Position numbers and translations under genes: made by a program
In this document: piece after piece, positions 8,110 through 16,144 of the stretch
Position numbering within the stretch: the stretch's first letter is position 1
How the letters are laid out: every line of letters begins with the position of its first letter
Source of the DNA: Actinomadura nitritigenes
GTDB lineage: Bacteria > Actinomycetota > Actinomycetes > Streptosporangiales > Streptosporangiaceae
DNA length: 52,412 bases
Direction of reading: 5' to 3'
NCBI RefSeq assembly: GCF_017573545.1
Contig: NZ_JAGEOK010000051.1
Location: 1-52,412 of the forward strand
The notes under the pieces: generated by a model
Database searches by the model: none
What the model was told of the DNA's origin: nothing
The model's input: the letters and a program-made list of their open reading frames with translations, nothing else

Positions 8110-8430
8110 GAGCGCCTTCTGGCGGCTCGAACCGCGGCCCGGCGGCCGCCCGGCGCCCGACGGCCCCGTCATGGACGACCTGGAGGACAGGTTCGAGTTC
8201 GTCGCCGCCGGCGAGGCCGTCGCGATCGTGGCGGGCATCGGCGGCCGCAGGCTGCGCCCCGACCTCGTCCTGATCCCCCTGGAGGGGTCGATCCGAGCCA
8301 TGTCGTGCTGGCGACCCGCGCGGGCGACCGCTCGGGCCTGGTGGCCGCCTTCCGCAAGTGCGCCGAGGCCCGCCTGACCACCCCGCCCGGCGCGGACCGC
8401 GGGACGGAGGCCCGAGCGGCGGACCGCTAG
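8093..8430 (+). pseudogene. C-terminal remnant of a LysR-family regulator, frameshifted
   Basis: Reading frame 2 from about 8093 gives RNRPEWSAFWRLEPRPGG, then DDLEDRFEFVAAGEAVAIV and LRPDLVLIPLEG. This looks like the last part of a LysR substrate-binding domain. At about 8285-8292, within the run GAGGGGTCGAT, the similarity moves to another frame: DPSHVVLATRAGDRSGLVAA, then FRKCAEARLT. One missing G in this run explains the shift. The helix-turn-helix and roughly two thirds of a normal 300 aa LysR protein are absent, and the fragment begins at the hairpin ending the LOG transcript. Its stop TAG (8428-8430) overlaps the stop of the opposing SDR gene, so the intact regulator may once have controlled that SDR. 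Any expression as a functional protein is unlikely. Confidence 0.65.
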
Positions 8431-9188
8431 ACGAAGACCATCCCGCCGTTGACGGTGAGGGTCTGGCCGGTGATGAACGCGGCGCGGTCGGAGGCGAGGA
8501 ACGCGACGGCCTCGCCGATGTCGGAGGGCGCGCCGAAGTGGCCGAGCGGGACGCTCGCGGCGTACGCGTCGCGGGCGTCCGGACCGATGCCGTCGTGCCG
8601 GTCGGTCGGGATCCAGCCGGGCGCGACGGTGTTGACGGTGATCCCGTGCGGGCCGAGCTCGCGGGCCCAGCTGCGGGTGAGGCCGAGCTGGGCGGACTTC
8701 GCGGCGACGTAGGCGCTGGAGCGGGCCGGGCCGAGCGCGACGACGTCGGACCCGATCTGCACGATGCGGCCGAACCCGCGTTCCCGCATGCCCGGCACGG
8801 CCCTGCGGACGAGCAGCAGCGGGCTCTTGACGAAGAATTCGAGTTGATCGAGGACATCGCGCCAGCGCAGTTCCTCGACGGGCAGGTCCGGCTGCGGTCC
8901 GGTGGCGTTCAGCACCAGAATGTCGAGACTTCCGAACTCGGCCACGATGCGGTCGTACAATTCCTCCACCGCGGTCTCGTCGGTGATGTCGGCACGGAAC
9001 AGTTCGGCACGTCCACCGGCCTCGGTTATTTGCGCGCGCAGTGTCTCGGCGGCGGTGCGGTCGCGCCGGTAATTGATCGCGACGTGGGCGCCGTCGCGGG
9101 CCAGCGCCGCCGAGATCGCGCCGCCGAGTCCGCGTGACGCGCCGGTCACCAGGGCCGTCCGCCGGCCGGCGGAGGGTGCCTCCCGCAT
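8427..9188 (-). CDS. short-chain dehydrogenase/reductase (FabG-like)
   Basis: The roughly 253 aa protein is a classical SDR. TGASRGLGG near residue 15 is the nucleotide-binding glycine motif, and AINYRRD ends beta-2, where an Arg suggests NADPH. NATG (Asn94) replaces the usual NNAG. Ser147, Tyr160 and Lys164 (AYVAAK) complete the catalytic set. The ITGQTLTVNGG ending is typical of FabG-like oxidoreductases. ATG 9188 is preferred, with GAGGTGGCGGGAC upstream; a GTG at 9215 would add nine residues. The substrate is unknown. The gene is convergent with a LysR remnant and divergent from an aminotransferase gene. Confidence 0.88.
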   Translation of the reverse strand: MREAPSAGRRTALVTGASRGLGGAISAALARDGAHVAINYRRDRTAAETLRAQITEAGGRAELFRADITDETAVEELYDRIVAEFGSLDILVLNATGPQPDLPVEELRWRDVLDQLEFFVKSPLLLVRRAVPGMRERGFGRIVQIGSDVVALGPARSSAYVAAKSAQLGLTRSWARELGPHGITVNTVAPGWIPTDRHDGIGPDARDAYAASVPLGHFGAPSDIGEAVAFLASDRAAFITGQTLTVNGGMVFV

Positions 9189-9215
9189 CCGTCCCGCCAC
9201 CTCGCCACCATCCAC

Positions 9216-9762
9216 ATGTTGTCGTGATCACGGCTCTGACCGGCACGGACGCGGCCCGGACGGCCGCGCGACGGTCCGGCGCGCGCCGAGGCGGGCGCCG
9301 GTGCGCACCGCCGTCGCCGTCACCGTACCCGCGCGCGGTGCGGCCATGCCGCGCGCGGCTCGCCCGGCCTTTTCCCTCTTGCTCCGATCCCGCGCGACAT
9401 CGGGTGATATTTCCCTTGGACCGTCGAATTCGATATCAAGGCTTTACCTAACGCACTGTTTTGGCGGTGCCCGCCGTCGGCGGGTTACCATCTTCTTCCC
9501 TGACGTCGATACCGCTCGGGATCTGAGTTCAATTAACATCGGAGCACGGGCCGCACCGATGAGCTTTCCCGGTAGGCCGCGCCCCGTCATACCTTCAAAC
9601 GAGATTTACCTTCGCCGGTCGATGCCGCCGTGTTCCGCGGGTCGCCGGGCTCCGGCGACGCATTGGCGCGGACCGTGCGCGGTCCCGCATGGGAGGCCGC
9701 GCGCCGGTCAGACCAATGACGAGCACACAGGAATGTCGATCACGGACCAAGGGAGAAGTGCC
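9216..9762. other. long intergenic region ahead of the aminotransferase gene
   Basis: No convincing gene is seen in about 550 bases. The middle (about 9400-9620) is visibly richer in A and T than the rest of the window, with GAATTCGATATCAAGG, TTCAATTAACATC and CAAACGAGATTTACC. An imperfect inverted repeat, GGTGCCCGCC / GGCGGGTTACC, lies at 9466-9489. One forward frame stays open through most of the region, but its translation (for example the stretch ending in GARRRRVTIFFPDV) does not look like a folded protein. The region probably holds promoters for the divergent SDR and aminotransferase genes, and perhaps a regulated leader. I could not assign -35/-10 elements with confidence. Confidence 0.4.
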
Positions 9763-10995
9763 ATGACCTACGTGGTGCCTTACAGCGGCATCTCGAACCG
9801 GCTGGGCGACGAGGAGATCAAGGCCGTCGGCGAGGCGCTGCGGCAGGACACGCTGGCCATGGGGCCGCGCGGCAAGGAGTTCGAGCGGCTGCTCGCCGAG
9901 CGGCTCGGCTCACCGCACGCCCAGGCGACGAGCTCGTGCACGACCGCCCTGTTCCTCGCCGCCCAGGTGCTCGAACTGCAGCCGGGCGACGAGGTCATCA
10001 CCACCCCGCAGACGTTCTGGGTGACGACCTGGCCGCTGCAGGCGCGCGGCGTCGTCGTCAAGTTCGCCGACATCGACCCCGACACGCTCAACATCGACCC
10101 GACGACGATCGAGCCGCTCGTCACCGAGAAGACCAAGTCCATCTGGATCGTGCACTTCGGCGGCCAGGCCGTCGACATGGACCCGGTCATGGAGATCGCC
10201 CAGCGGCACGGCCTCACCGTCGTGGAGGACTGCGCGCACGCCGCCGGCGCCACCTACAAGGGCCGCGCCCTCGGGACCATCGGTGACATCGGCTGCTTCA
10301 GCTTCCACTCGCTGAAGAACATGACCACCGGCGAGGGCGGCGCGTTCGTCACCCGCCACGACCGCTACGCCGAGATGGCGCGCGCGCTCGGCACCATCCA
10401 CAACTACGGCGAGATGGTCGAGCGCGACGACCAGCGCATCGGCCCGCACGCGCAGCCTGCCTACTACAAGGACGCGCACGTGCTCAGGTCGTACACCCAC
10501 GACTACGCGGGGGGCCGCTACCTCGTCGGCAACAACTTCCGGATGAGCGAGCTGTCCGCCGCGCTCGGCGTCGTCCAGCTCGGCAAGCTCGACCGGCTCA
10601 ACGAGCGCCGCCGGGAGATCGCGCACCGGCTCGACGACGGGCTCAACGGCATCCAGGGCATCGGCGTCCAGTCCGAGAAGCCCTACGCCCACCACGTCTA
10701 CCACCTCTACACGTGCTTCTACGACCCCGAGGTCGTCGGCGCCCCGAAGGACGACTTCATCCGCCATCTGCAGGAAAAGGAGGGGATCGAGATCGTCATC
10801 CGGTACTTCCCGATCCACCTGCTCCCGGAGTTCCGGGCGCTCGGACATCGCTACGGGGAGTGCCCGGTCGCCGAGAAGACCTACTTCGAGCACCAGATCC
10901 AGCTGCCCATCTACGACCACCTCACCGACGCGCAGGTGGAGCACATGATCGCCGCGGTGCGCCGCGGCGTCGCCGAACTCGGCGGGGGCCGCTGA
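9763..10995 (+). CDS. DegT/DnrJ/EryC1/StrS-family PLP aminotransferase
   Basis: The 410 aa protein is a PLP-dependent transaminase of the sugar/cyclitol type. Landmarks are SSCTTALFLAAQVL (cofactor phosphate region), VEDCAHAAGA (Asp156 stacks on the PLP nitrogen) and FSFHSLKNMTTGEGG (Lys185, the Schiff-base lysine). NNFRMSELSAALGVVQL is the conserved C-terminal dimer/active-site block. Between residues about 215 and 250 there is a longer than usual insertion (RIGPHAQPAYYKDAHVLRSY). ATG 9763 is preferred because GGGAGA lies 6 bases upstream; an ATG at 9733 is in frame. The product probably converts a keto-sugar (nucleotide-linked or cyclitol) to an amino-sugar with glutamate or glutamine. The next gene, an epimerase/dehydratase, supports this. 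Confidence 0.88.
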   Translation: MTYVVPYSGISNRLGDEEIKAVGEALRQDTLAMGPRGKEFERLLAERLGSPHAQATSSCTTALFLAAQVLELQPGDEVITTPQTFWVTTWPLQARGVVVKFADIDPDTLNIDPTTIEPLVTEKTKSIWIVHFGGQAVDMDPVMEIAQRHGLTVVEDCAHAAGATYKGRALGTIGDIGCFSFHSLKNMTTGEGGAFVTRHDRYAEMARALGTIHNYGEMVERDDQRIGPHAQPAYYKDAHVLRSYTHDYAGGRYLVGNNFRMSELSAALGVVQLGKLDRLNERRREIAHRLDDGLNGIQGIGVQSEKPYAHHVYHLYTCFYDPEVVGAPKDDFIRHLQEKEGIEIVIRYFPIHLLPEFRALGHRYGECPVAEKTYFEHQIQLPIYDHLTDAQVEHMIAAVRRGVAELGGGR

Positions 10996-11068
10996 CCCGG
11001 CCCCGCGCGTCCGCAGACCAACCCCCTCGTGCGCCCCGCAGGGTGCACATGACGTCTGGAGCCTCACC

Positions 11069-12073
11069 ATGGGCAAGACAACGAACGGTACCCGCCCCCA
11101 GAGGAAGGTCGTGGCCGTCACCGGCGGTTCCGGCTTCGTCGGGAGCAATCTCGTCGCACGGCTGGTCGACGACGGCAACGAGGTCATCGTCGTCGACCTG
11201 GCCCAGCCCTCACCGGAGCTGGGCGCCCTCCCGGGCGTCCAGCACCGGCGTGCGGACCTGCGCGACTACGGCGAGACGCTGCTCGCGCTGCGCGGCGTCG
11301 ACATCGTCTACCACCTGGCGGGCAACGCCAGCGGCACCCTGTCCGTCCAGAACCCGAGGTTCGACTTCCAGATCAACGGCCTCGGCACCTGCAACGTCGG
11401 CAACGCCTGCGTGGAGAACCAGGTCCGCCGGCTGGTGTACATGTCCTCGGCGATCGTCTACGGCACGCCGCAGACGTTCCCGATGACCGAGGACCATCCG
11501 ATCGCGCCGTTCCTGCCGTACGGTGCGTCCAAGCTGTCCGGCGAGCTGACGCTGCGCAGCCTGCACGACGCCCTCGGCCTCCAGGTGATGATCGCCCGGT
11601 CGTTCGTCGTGTACGGACCCGGCGAGGACCCGCGCACCGCCGGCGGGGAGGTGTCGCAGTTCCTGCGCTGGCAGCTGAACGAACTGCCGATCCCCGTCGT
11701 CGGCGACATCGACCGCAAGACCCGCGACTTCGTGCACGTCTCGGACGTCGCCTCGGCGCTGATCACCATCGCCGAGAACGGGGTGCCGGGCGAGGTCTAC
11801 AACATGGGCAGCGGACGCGAGGTCTCCATGCGGGCCCTCGCCGACGCCGTCGCGGTCGCCACCGGCAAGCCGTCCCGGCTGAAGCCGGACGAGTCGGAGC
11901 TGGCCGACAGCTTCCGGCTGGTGGCCGACATCTCCAAGCTGCGCGGCATCGGGTACGAGCCGAAGATCACGCTCGCGGCGGGGCTGAAGTCCCTCGCCGA
12001 GCACCTCGGCCCGTTCCCGGAGCTGCCCAGCGTGACGGTGGCCTTCAGCCGGGAGCCCGCCGCCCAGGCGTGA
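11069..12073 (+). CDS. NAD-dependent epimerase/dehydratase (extended SDR)
   Basis: The 334 aa protein has TGGSGFVGSNLVARL near residues 18-32 (NAD-binding glycine motif), DLAQPSPE ending beta-2, HLAGNASGT, and the catalytic YGASK (Tyr151, Lys155) preceded by SSAIVYG. RSFVVYGPGEDPR and RDFVHVSDVASAL are typical substrate- and cofactor-domain motifs of nucleotide-sugar epimerases and dehydratases. It follows the aminotransferase by 73 bases on the same strand and probably shares its transcript. Together they suggest synthesis or modification of an amino-sugar. No glycosyltransferase is nearby, so the product and its acceptor are unknown. A 7-base-spaced GGAG upstream supports the ATG at 11069. 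Confidence 0.85.
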   Translation: MGKTTNGTRPQRKVVAVTGGSGFVGSNLVARLVDDGNEVIVVDLAQPSPELGALPGVQHRRADLRDYGETLLALRGVDIVYHLAGNASGTLSVQNPRFDFQINGLGTCNVGNACVENQVRRLVYMSSAIVYGTPQTFPMTEDHPIAPFLPYGASKLSGELTLRSLHDALGLQVMIARSFVVYGPGEDPRTAGGEVSQFLRWQLNELPIPVVGDIDRKTRDFVHVSDVASALITIAENGVPGEVYNMGSGREVSMRALADAVAVATGKPSRLKPDESELADSFRLVADISKLRGIGYEPKITLAAGLKSLAEHLGPFPELPSVTVAFSREPAAQA

Positions 12074-12291
12074 GCGCCGCCCCGCAGGCGTCCGCGCCGG
12101 AGCCGGTCGGCCCGGAGCCGGCCGGACCAGCGTAGGAACGTTCCAAGAAATTCGCTCCCGATGGCCCGCGCGAGCGTGCCCGGCCCCAGCCGGACCGCCG
12201 ATCGCGCGGGCCCTCGGTTCGAGCCCGCGCGCCGCCGCGCCCGGCGGCGCCGCGGGCGGAGCACCGCACCCACACCCCAGGGGAGTCGAGC

Positions 12292-13509
12292 ATGCCCAGA
12301 AGCAGGACACGAGGCGGGCCCCGCGCGGGCACCGACGACGCGGGAGCCGGCCCCCCGGTCCCGCGGCCCGCCGCCCGCGACCGCGCCGCCCGCGCCGGTG
12401 TCGGCGCGATCTTCTTCGCCAACGGAGCCGCCTTCGCCACCTGGGCCTCGCGCGTGCCCGACGTCCGGGACGCGCTGGACCTCACCCCCGGTGGCCTGTC
12501 GGTGGCGCTCACCGGGCTCGCCGCCGGGGCCTTAGCCGGGCTGCCGCTGGCCGGCCTGCTGGTCGCCCGGATCGGCAGCCGGCGCATCCTGGCCGGGGCC
12601 GGCATCTACCTCGGCGCGCTCCCGCTCGTCGGGCTGGCGCCGCAGCTGCTGTGCCTGACCGGCGCGCTCACCTTCTTCGCCATCACCAACAGCTGCGTGG
12701 ACGTCGCCATGAACACCCAGGGCGCGCTGGCCGAGCGGCTCAGCGCCCGGCCCCTCATGGGCGGGTTCCACGCCAGGTTCAGCCTCGGCGGCGTCACCGG
12801 CGCGGCGGCCGGCGGGCTGGCCGTGCACTCCGGGCTGAACCCGGAGACGCACTTCCTGCTGGTCGCCGTGCTGCTGACCACCCTCTGCACCGTCGCGACC
12901 GCGTTCCTACCCCCCGACCCGCCGGGGGCGGGCAGACCCGGGCTGGGGCTCGTCCGCCCCGGGCGCGGCGTGTGGACGCCCGGCCTCGTCGCCTTCTGCG
13001 CCCTGATGGGGGAGGGCACGTTGAACGACTGGGGGTCGATCTACCTGCGCGACGTCGCCGGAGCGCCGACCTGGCTCGCCGCCGCCGGGTTCGCGGTGTT
13101 CTCGGCCGGGATGGTGACCGGGCGGCTCGTCGCCGACCGGATCCGCGCCGGCACCGGCTCGCACCGGTACCTGTTCGGCTGCGCGGCCCTCGCCGCGTCC
13201 GGCGCCGTCATCGCGCTCGCCCTCCCGTTCACCTGGACGAGCCTGGCCGGGTACGCGCTGATCGGGCTCGGGCTCGCCGCCGTCGTCCCGGTCACCTACA
13301 GCCATCTGGCGCGGCGGACGCCCGAGGCGCCCGGGCCCGCGATCGCCGCCGCGTCCACCATCGGCTACGTCGGGTTCCTGGCCGGGCCGCCGATCATCGG
13401 CGCGCTCAACCACGCCGCCGGGCTGCACGCGGTGATGGCGGTCTTCCTCGTCCTGATGATCATCGTGGTCGCCCTCGCGCCGCGCCTGCGCGACGAGCTC
13501 GCCGAGTAG
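12292..13509 (+). CDS. MFS transporter, YbjJ/fucose-permease-like
   Basis: The 405 aa protein has about 12 membrane segments after a basic, proline-rich N-terminal 40 residues. VDVAMNTQGALAE in helix 4-5 and the FFANGAAFATWASRVPDVRD start resemble YbjJ-type MFS proteins, a branch related to sugar (fucose) carriers; direction of transport and substrate are not known. GFHARFSLGGVTGAAAGG is also characteristic of this group. AGGGGAG precedes the ATG at 12292. The gene follows the aminotransferase and epimerase genes by 218 bases on the same strand, so the product of those enzymes is one possible substrate, though this is inference. Confidence 0.82.
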   Translation: MPRSRTRGGPRAGTDDAGAGPPVPRPAARDRAARAGVGAIFFANGAAFATWASRVPDVRDALDLTPGGLSVALTGLAAGALAGLPLAGLLVARIGSRRILAGAGIYLGALPLVGLAPQLLCLTGALTFFAITNSCVDVAMNTQGALAERLSARPLMGGFHARFSLGGVTGAAAGGLAVHSGLNPETHFLLVAVLLTTLCTVATAFLPPDPPGAGRPGLGLVRPGRGVWTPGLVAFCALMGEGTLNDWGSIYLRDVAGAPTWLAAAGFAVFSAGMVTGRLVADRIRAGTGSHRYLFGCAALAASGAVIALALPFTWTSLAGYALIGLGLAAVVPVTYSHLARRTPEAPGPAIAAASTIGYVGFLAGPPIIGALNHAAGLHAVMAVFLVLMIIVVALAPRLRDELAE

Positions 13510-13560
13510 CCGGCTCCGTAGAGTGGGCAGCGCCTCGTCCCCGACCGAAAGGCGTGCGCC

Positions 13561-14151
13561 ATGCCCCTGGCCGTCTGCGTGTTCTGTTCCTCCAGCGCCA
13601 AGATCGATCGGCGGTACGTCGACCTCGCCGCCGAGGTCGGGGACGAGCTGGCCCGGCGCGGGCACAGCCTGGTGAGCGGCGGCGGCCGGGTGTCCTGCAT
13701 GGGCGCCGTCGCCCGCGCCGCCCGGGCCGGCGGCGCCCGCACCGTCGGGGTGATCCCCGAGGGGCTGGTCAGCGTCGAGCTCTCCGACGACGACAGCGAC
13801 GAGCTGATCGTCACGACCGACATGCGGACCCGCAAGGGCGAGATGGACCGGCGCAGCGACGCCTTCCTGGTGCTGCCCGGCGGCATCGGCACCCTGGAGG
13901 AGCTGTTCGAGATCTGGACCGCCCGGACGCTCGGCATGCACGACAAGGCCTTGGTGATCCTCGACCCGACCGGCGTGTACGAGCCGCTCCGCGAGCTGAT
14001 GAAGGGCCTCACCGAGCAGGGGTTCGCCCGGCCGAGGATCTGGGACGCGATCGGCTGGACGTCCTCCGTGTCCGAGGCGTTCGACCTGCTGGAACGCTCC
14101 CAGCCGAAGATCGGGATGAGCTTCGAGGACTACGCCGAGGCCGAGCTCTGA
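13561..14151 (+). CDS. LOG-family (TIGR00730) protein, short form
   Basis: The 196 aa protein is the usual length for LOG nucleoside-monophosphate phosphoribohydrolases. CVFCSSSAKIDRRYVD opens the fold, SGGGRVSCMGAVA occupies the phosphate-binding loop (usually YGGGxxGLMG, here more divergent), RKGEMDRRSDAFLVLPGG and GGIGTLEELFEIWT carry the signature PGGxGTxxE with the catalytic Glu. It is the second LOG paralogue in 6 kb, and the pair lies between dapE and tag as in other actinomycetes. The island-like genes at 8.4-13.5 kb separate them here. A strong hairpin follows the stop. Confidence 0.9.
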   Translation: MPLAVCVFCSSSAKIDRRYVDLAAEVGDELARRGHSLVSGGGRVSCMGAVARAARAGGARTVGVIPEGLVSVELSDDDSDELIVTTDMRTRKGEMDRRSDAFLVLPGGIGTLEELFEIWTARTLGMHDKALVILDPTGVYEPLRELMKGLTEQGFARPRIWDAIGWTSSVSEAFDLLERSQPKIGMSFEDYAEAEL

Positions 14152-14163
14152 CCGCCCGCCCGC

Positions 14164-14191
14164 GCGTCCCCCACGGCCGTGTGGGGGACGC
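14164..14191 (+). terminator. hairpin terminator after the second LOG gene
   Basis: GCGTCCCCCAC (14164-14174) pairs perfectly with GTGGGGGACGC (14181-14191), leaving a 6-base loop. It lies 12 bases after the stop and separates the LOG gene from the phosphate-regulated phoX promoter. Confidence 0.75.
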
Positions 14192-14257
14192 CCTCCGGCC
14201 CGGCGGGCGCCGGAAAAGACCAAATTGTCCTGGGGGTTTGCCATCCGGTACATGATC

Positions 14258-14279
14258 GTTCACCCCCGGTTCAGCGCCG
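14258..14279 (+). promoter_or_regulatory. PHO box (PhoP binding site) of phoX
   Basis: Two adjacent 11-base direct repeats, GTTCACCCCCG (14258-14268) and GTTCAGCGCCG (14269-14279), match the Streptomyces PhoP direct-repeat unit (GTTCACC-type, 11 bases). They lie 48 bases ahead of the phoX ATG, a sensible place for activation under phosphate limitation. Confidence 0.8.
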
Positions 14280-14326
14280 GCCGCGACGCTCCTGCGTGAT
14301 CCCCTCACGTTGAAGGAGACCGCACC

Positions 14327-15643
14327 ATGTCCGTGACCCGTCGCGGTGTCATGAAGGGCGGCGCCGCCGGCGCGCTGTCCATCGCCCTGGCCGGAAGCCT
14401 CGACTCCGTCTTCCAGACCTCCGCGGGCGCCGATACCGGAGAGGCCTACGGCTACGGCCCCCTGATCCCCGACCCGAAGGGCGTCCTCGACCTGCCCAAG
14501 GGCTTCTCCTACAAGACCCTGTCGACGGAGGGCGACCCGATCTCCGACGGCGTCGTCGTCCCCGGCCACCACGACGGCACGGCCACCTTCCCGGGCAGCA
14601 GGCCCGGACGGACCCGGCTCGTCCGCAACCACGAGCAGAGCAACAACGGCACCCGCGCCGTCGCGCCCGCCGCCCTCACCTACGACCCGGCGGCCAACGG
14701 CGGCACCACCACGCTGGAGGTCGACAAGGACGGCGACCTGCTGTCGCAGTACGTCAGCCTCGCCGGGACGTCCACCAACTGCGCGGGCGGGCGCACCCCC
14801 TGGGGCACCTGGCTGACCTGTGAGGAGACCGAGGGCTTCAGCGGCCAGACCAAGAGCCACGGCTGGGTCTTCGAGGTCGACCCGCACGGCAGGCGGACCG
14901 AGCCCGTCCCGCTGACGGGGCTCGGCCGGTTCGCCCACGAGGCCGTCGCCGTCGACCCCGACACCCTCACCGCCTACCTCACCGAGGACGCGCACGGCCC
15001 GTTCGGCCTGTTCTACCGGTTCCGCCCGCGCGCGCACCGGGGCGACTACCACGCCTACCTGCAGGGCGGGCGGCTCGAGGCGATGAACGTCCGAGGCGTC
15101 CCGGACCTGTCGGTCGTGCAGGAGCCCGGCACCAGGCTGCACTGCCGCTGGGTGGCCGTGCCGGACCCGTCGGCGAAGACCGAGTCGACCCGCATGCAAC
15201 TCGACGACATCACCCGCAGCCAGAAGCTCGAAGGCGCCTGGTGGGGCCACGGCAAGGCGTACTTCGTCTGCTCCTACTCCCACAAGGCCGACGGCGGCGC
15301 CGCCGAGCACGCCGGGCAGGTCTGGACCTACGACCCGCGCACCAACGAGATCGAGCTGCAGCTGGTGTTCAAGCCGGGCGGCAGGTTCGACGGCCCGGAC
15401 AACATCACCGTCTCCCCGTACGGCGGCGGCGTGATGCTGGCCGAGGACGGCGACGGCGACCAGCACCTGGTCGGCACCACCAAGGCCGGCAAGCCGTTCG
15501 CGATGGCGCGCAACGCCCTCAACGGCAGCGAGTTCACCGGCGTCACGTTCTCCCCGGACGGCAGGATCCTCTTCGCCAACCGGCAGGAGGGCCCCGGCGT
15601 GACCTTCGCGATCACCGGCCCCTGGCACAGGCTCCGCGCCTGA
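14327..15643 (+). CDS. phoX: PhoX-family secreted alkaline phosphatase (DUF839)
   Basis: The 438 aa protein starts with a twin-arginine signal (TRRGVMKGGAAGALSIALAG) and so should be exported folded by Tat. The mature part is PhoX/DUF839-like: FSYKTLSTEGDPISDG, LVRNHEQSNNGTR (Glu and neighbouring residues bind Ca/Fe in PhoX), NCAGGRTPWGTWLTCEET (the conserved Cys, Trp and Glu block), DPHGRRTEP and RFAHEAVAVD. PhoX enzymes hydrolyse phosphate monoesters outside the cell and use calcium and iron. AAGGAG precedes the ATG at 14327. The gene stands alone between a terminator hairpin and an opposing gene, and a PHO box lies directly upstream, so it should belong to the PhoRP regulon. It is shorter than some proteobacterial PhoX proteins. 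Confidence 0.88.
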   Translation: MSVTRRGVMKGGAAGALSIALAGSLDSVFQTSAGADTGEAYGYGPLIPDPKGVLDLPKGFSYKTLSTEGDPISDGVVVPGHHDGTATFPGSRPGRTRLVRNHEQSNNGTRAVAPAALTYDPAANGGTTTLEVDKDGDLLSQYVSLAGTSTNCAGGRTPWGTWLTCEETEGFSGQTKSHGWVFEVDPHGRRTEPVPLTGLGRFAHEAVAVDPDTLTAYLTEDAHGPFGLFYRFRPRAHRGDYHAYLQGGRLEAMNVRGVPDLSVVQEPGTRLHCRWVAVPDPSAKTESTRMQLDDITRSQKLEGAWWGHGKAYFVCSYSHKADGGAAEHAGQVWTYDPRTNEIELQLVFKPGGRFDGPDNITVSPYGGGVMLAEDGDGDQHLVGTTKAGKPFAMARNALNGSEFTGVTFSPDGRILFANRQEGPGVTFAITGPWHRLRA

Positions 15644-15660
15644 GCCGGCCGCACCGCGCA

Positions 15661-15759
15661 GGGCTGGGCGAGGCCGGGCGGGCTGGGCGAGACCCCGGCG
15701 GGCTGGGCGAGACCCCGGCGGGCTGGGCGAGGACGAGGCGGGTCAGGCGAGGCCGCGGC
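15661..15759. repeat. five imperfect 19-20 base tandem repeats
   Basis: Units start at 15661, 15680, 15700, 15720 and 15740. The second and third are identical (GGGCTGGGCGAGACCCCGGC). The last unit contains the stop and final codons of the opposite-strand gene at 15743, so the array looks like an expansion of that gene's 3' end into the gap after phoX. No coding role is seen. Confidence 0.8.
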
Positions 15760-16090
15760 GGGCGACCGACGGGGGGCGGGTGCCGCGGATCGAGGCGACC
15801 ATGTCGAGGACCTGGCGCACCCCGTCCGCCTGCGACGGCGGCACGCGGAACACGCTCGCCCCCAGCCACGCGTAGACGGACGCGGCGGCCATCAGCCAGG
15901 GATCGGGCTCCGCCGCGTCCGACTCCAGCGCCACCATGACGGCGCCGGACGGCCCGGCCCGCCCGACCAGCTCGCTCACCCGGGCCGCCGGGGGCGCGGT
16001 GCCCGCGTCCACGGTCCCGTCCGGCGCCCGCTCCGGCCCGGTCAGGATCAGGCCTTCGCGCGACCCGGCGCGCTCCTCGTGCAACCCCAT
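15743..16090 (-). CDS. small protein with a FolP (dihydropteroate synthase)-like C-terminal tail
   Basis: The product is 115 aa from an ATG at 16090. Its C-terminal half (VYAWLGASVFRVPPSQADGV, then RQVLDMVASIRGTRPPSVAR and RGLA) resembles the extreme C-terminus of actinobacterial FolP/FolP2-type dihydropteroate synthases, as I recall them. The catalytic TIM-barrel motifs (pterin and sulfa loops) are absent, so it cannot make dihydropteroate by itself. In related genomes a folP2-type gene stands at about this place, between the LOG gene and the DivIVA-like gene. This could therefore be a degraded remnant or a small paralogue that kept one helix-strand unit. The N-terminal half (LILTGPERAPDGTVDAGTAP) is unrecognised. 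Its 3' end forms part of a tandem repeat. Confidence 0.6.
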   Translation of the reverse strand: MGLHEERAGSREGLILTGPERAPDGTVDAGTAPPAARVSELVGRAGPSGAVMVALESDAAEPDPWLMAAASVYAWLGASVFRVPPSQADGVRQVLDMVASIRGTRPPSVARRGLA

Positions 16091-16144
16091 GCGCCCAAGC
16101 GTGGCACGATCGGGGGTGCGGAGTCGTGAGGAGATCGGAGCGAG

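Noticed and set aside
9073..9762. Open frame running into the aminotransferase gene from far upstream
   Set aside because: It reads antisense to the SDR gene at its beginning and has no protein-like composition. Starting at 9763 gives a complete family-length enzyme with a good Shine-Dalgarno.
15661..15759. Tandem repeats considered as a CRISPR array
   Set aside because: The units are directly adjacent with no spacers, vary in sequence, and overlap the end of a gene.
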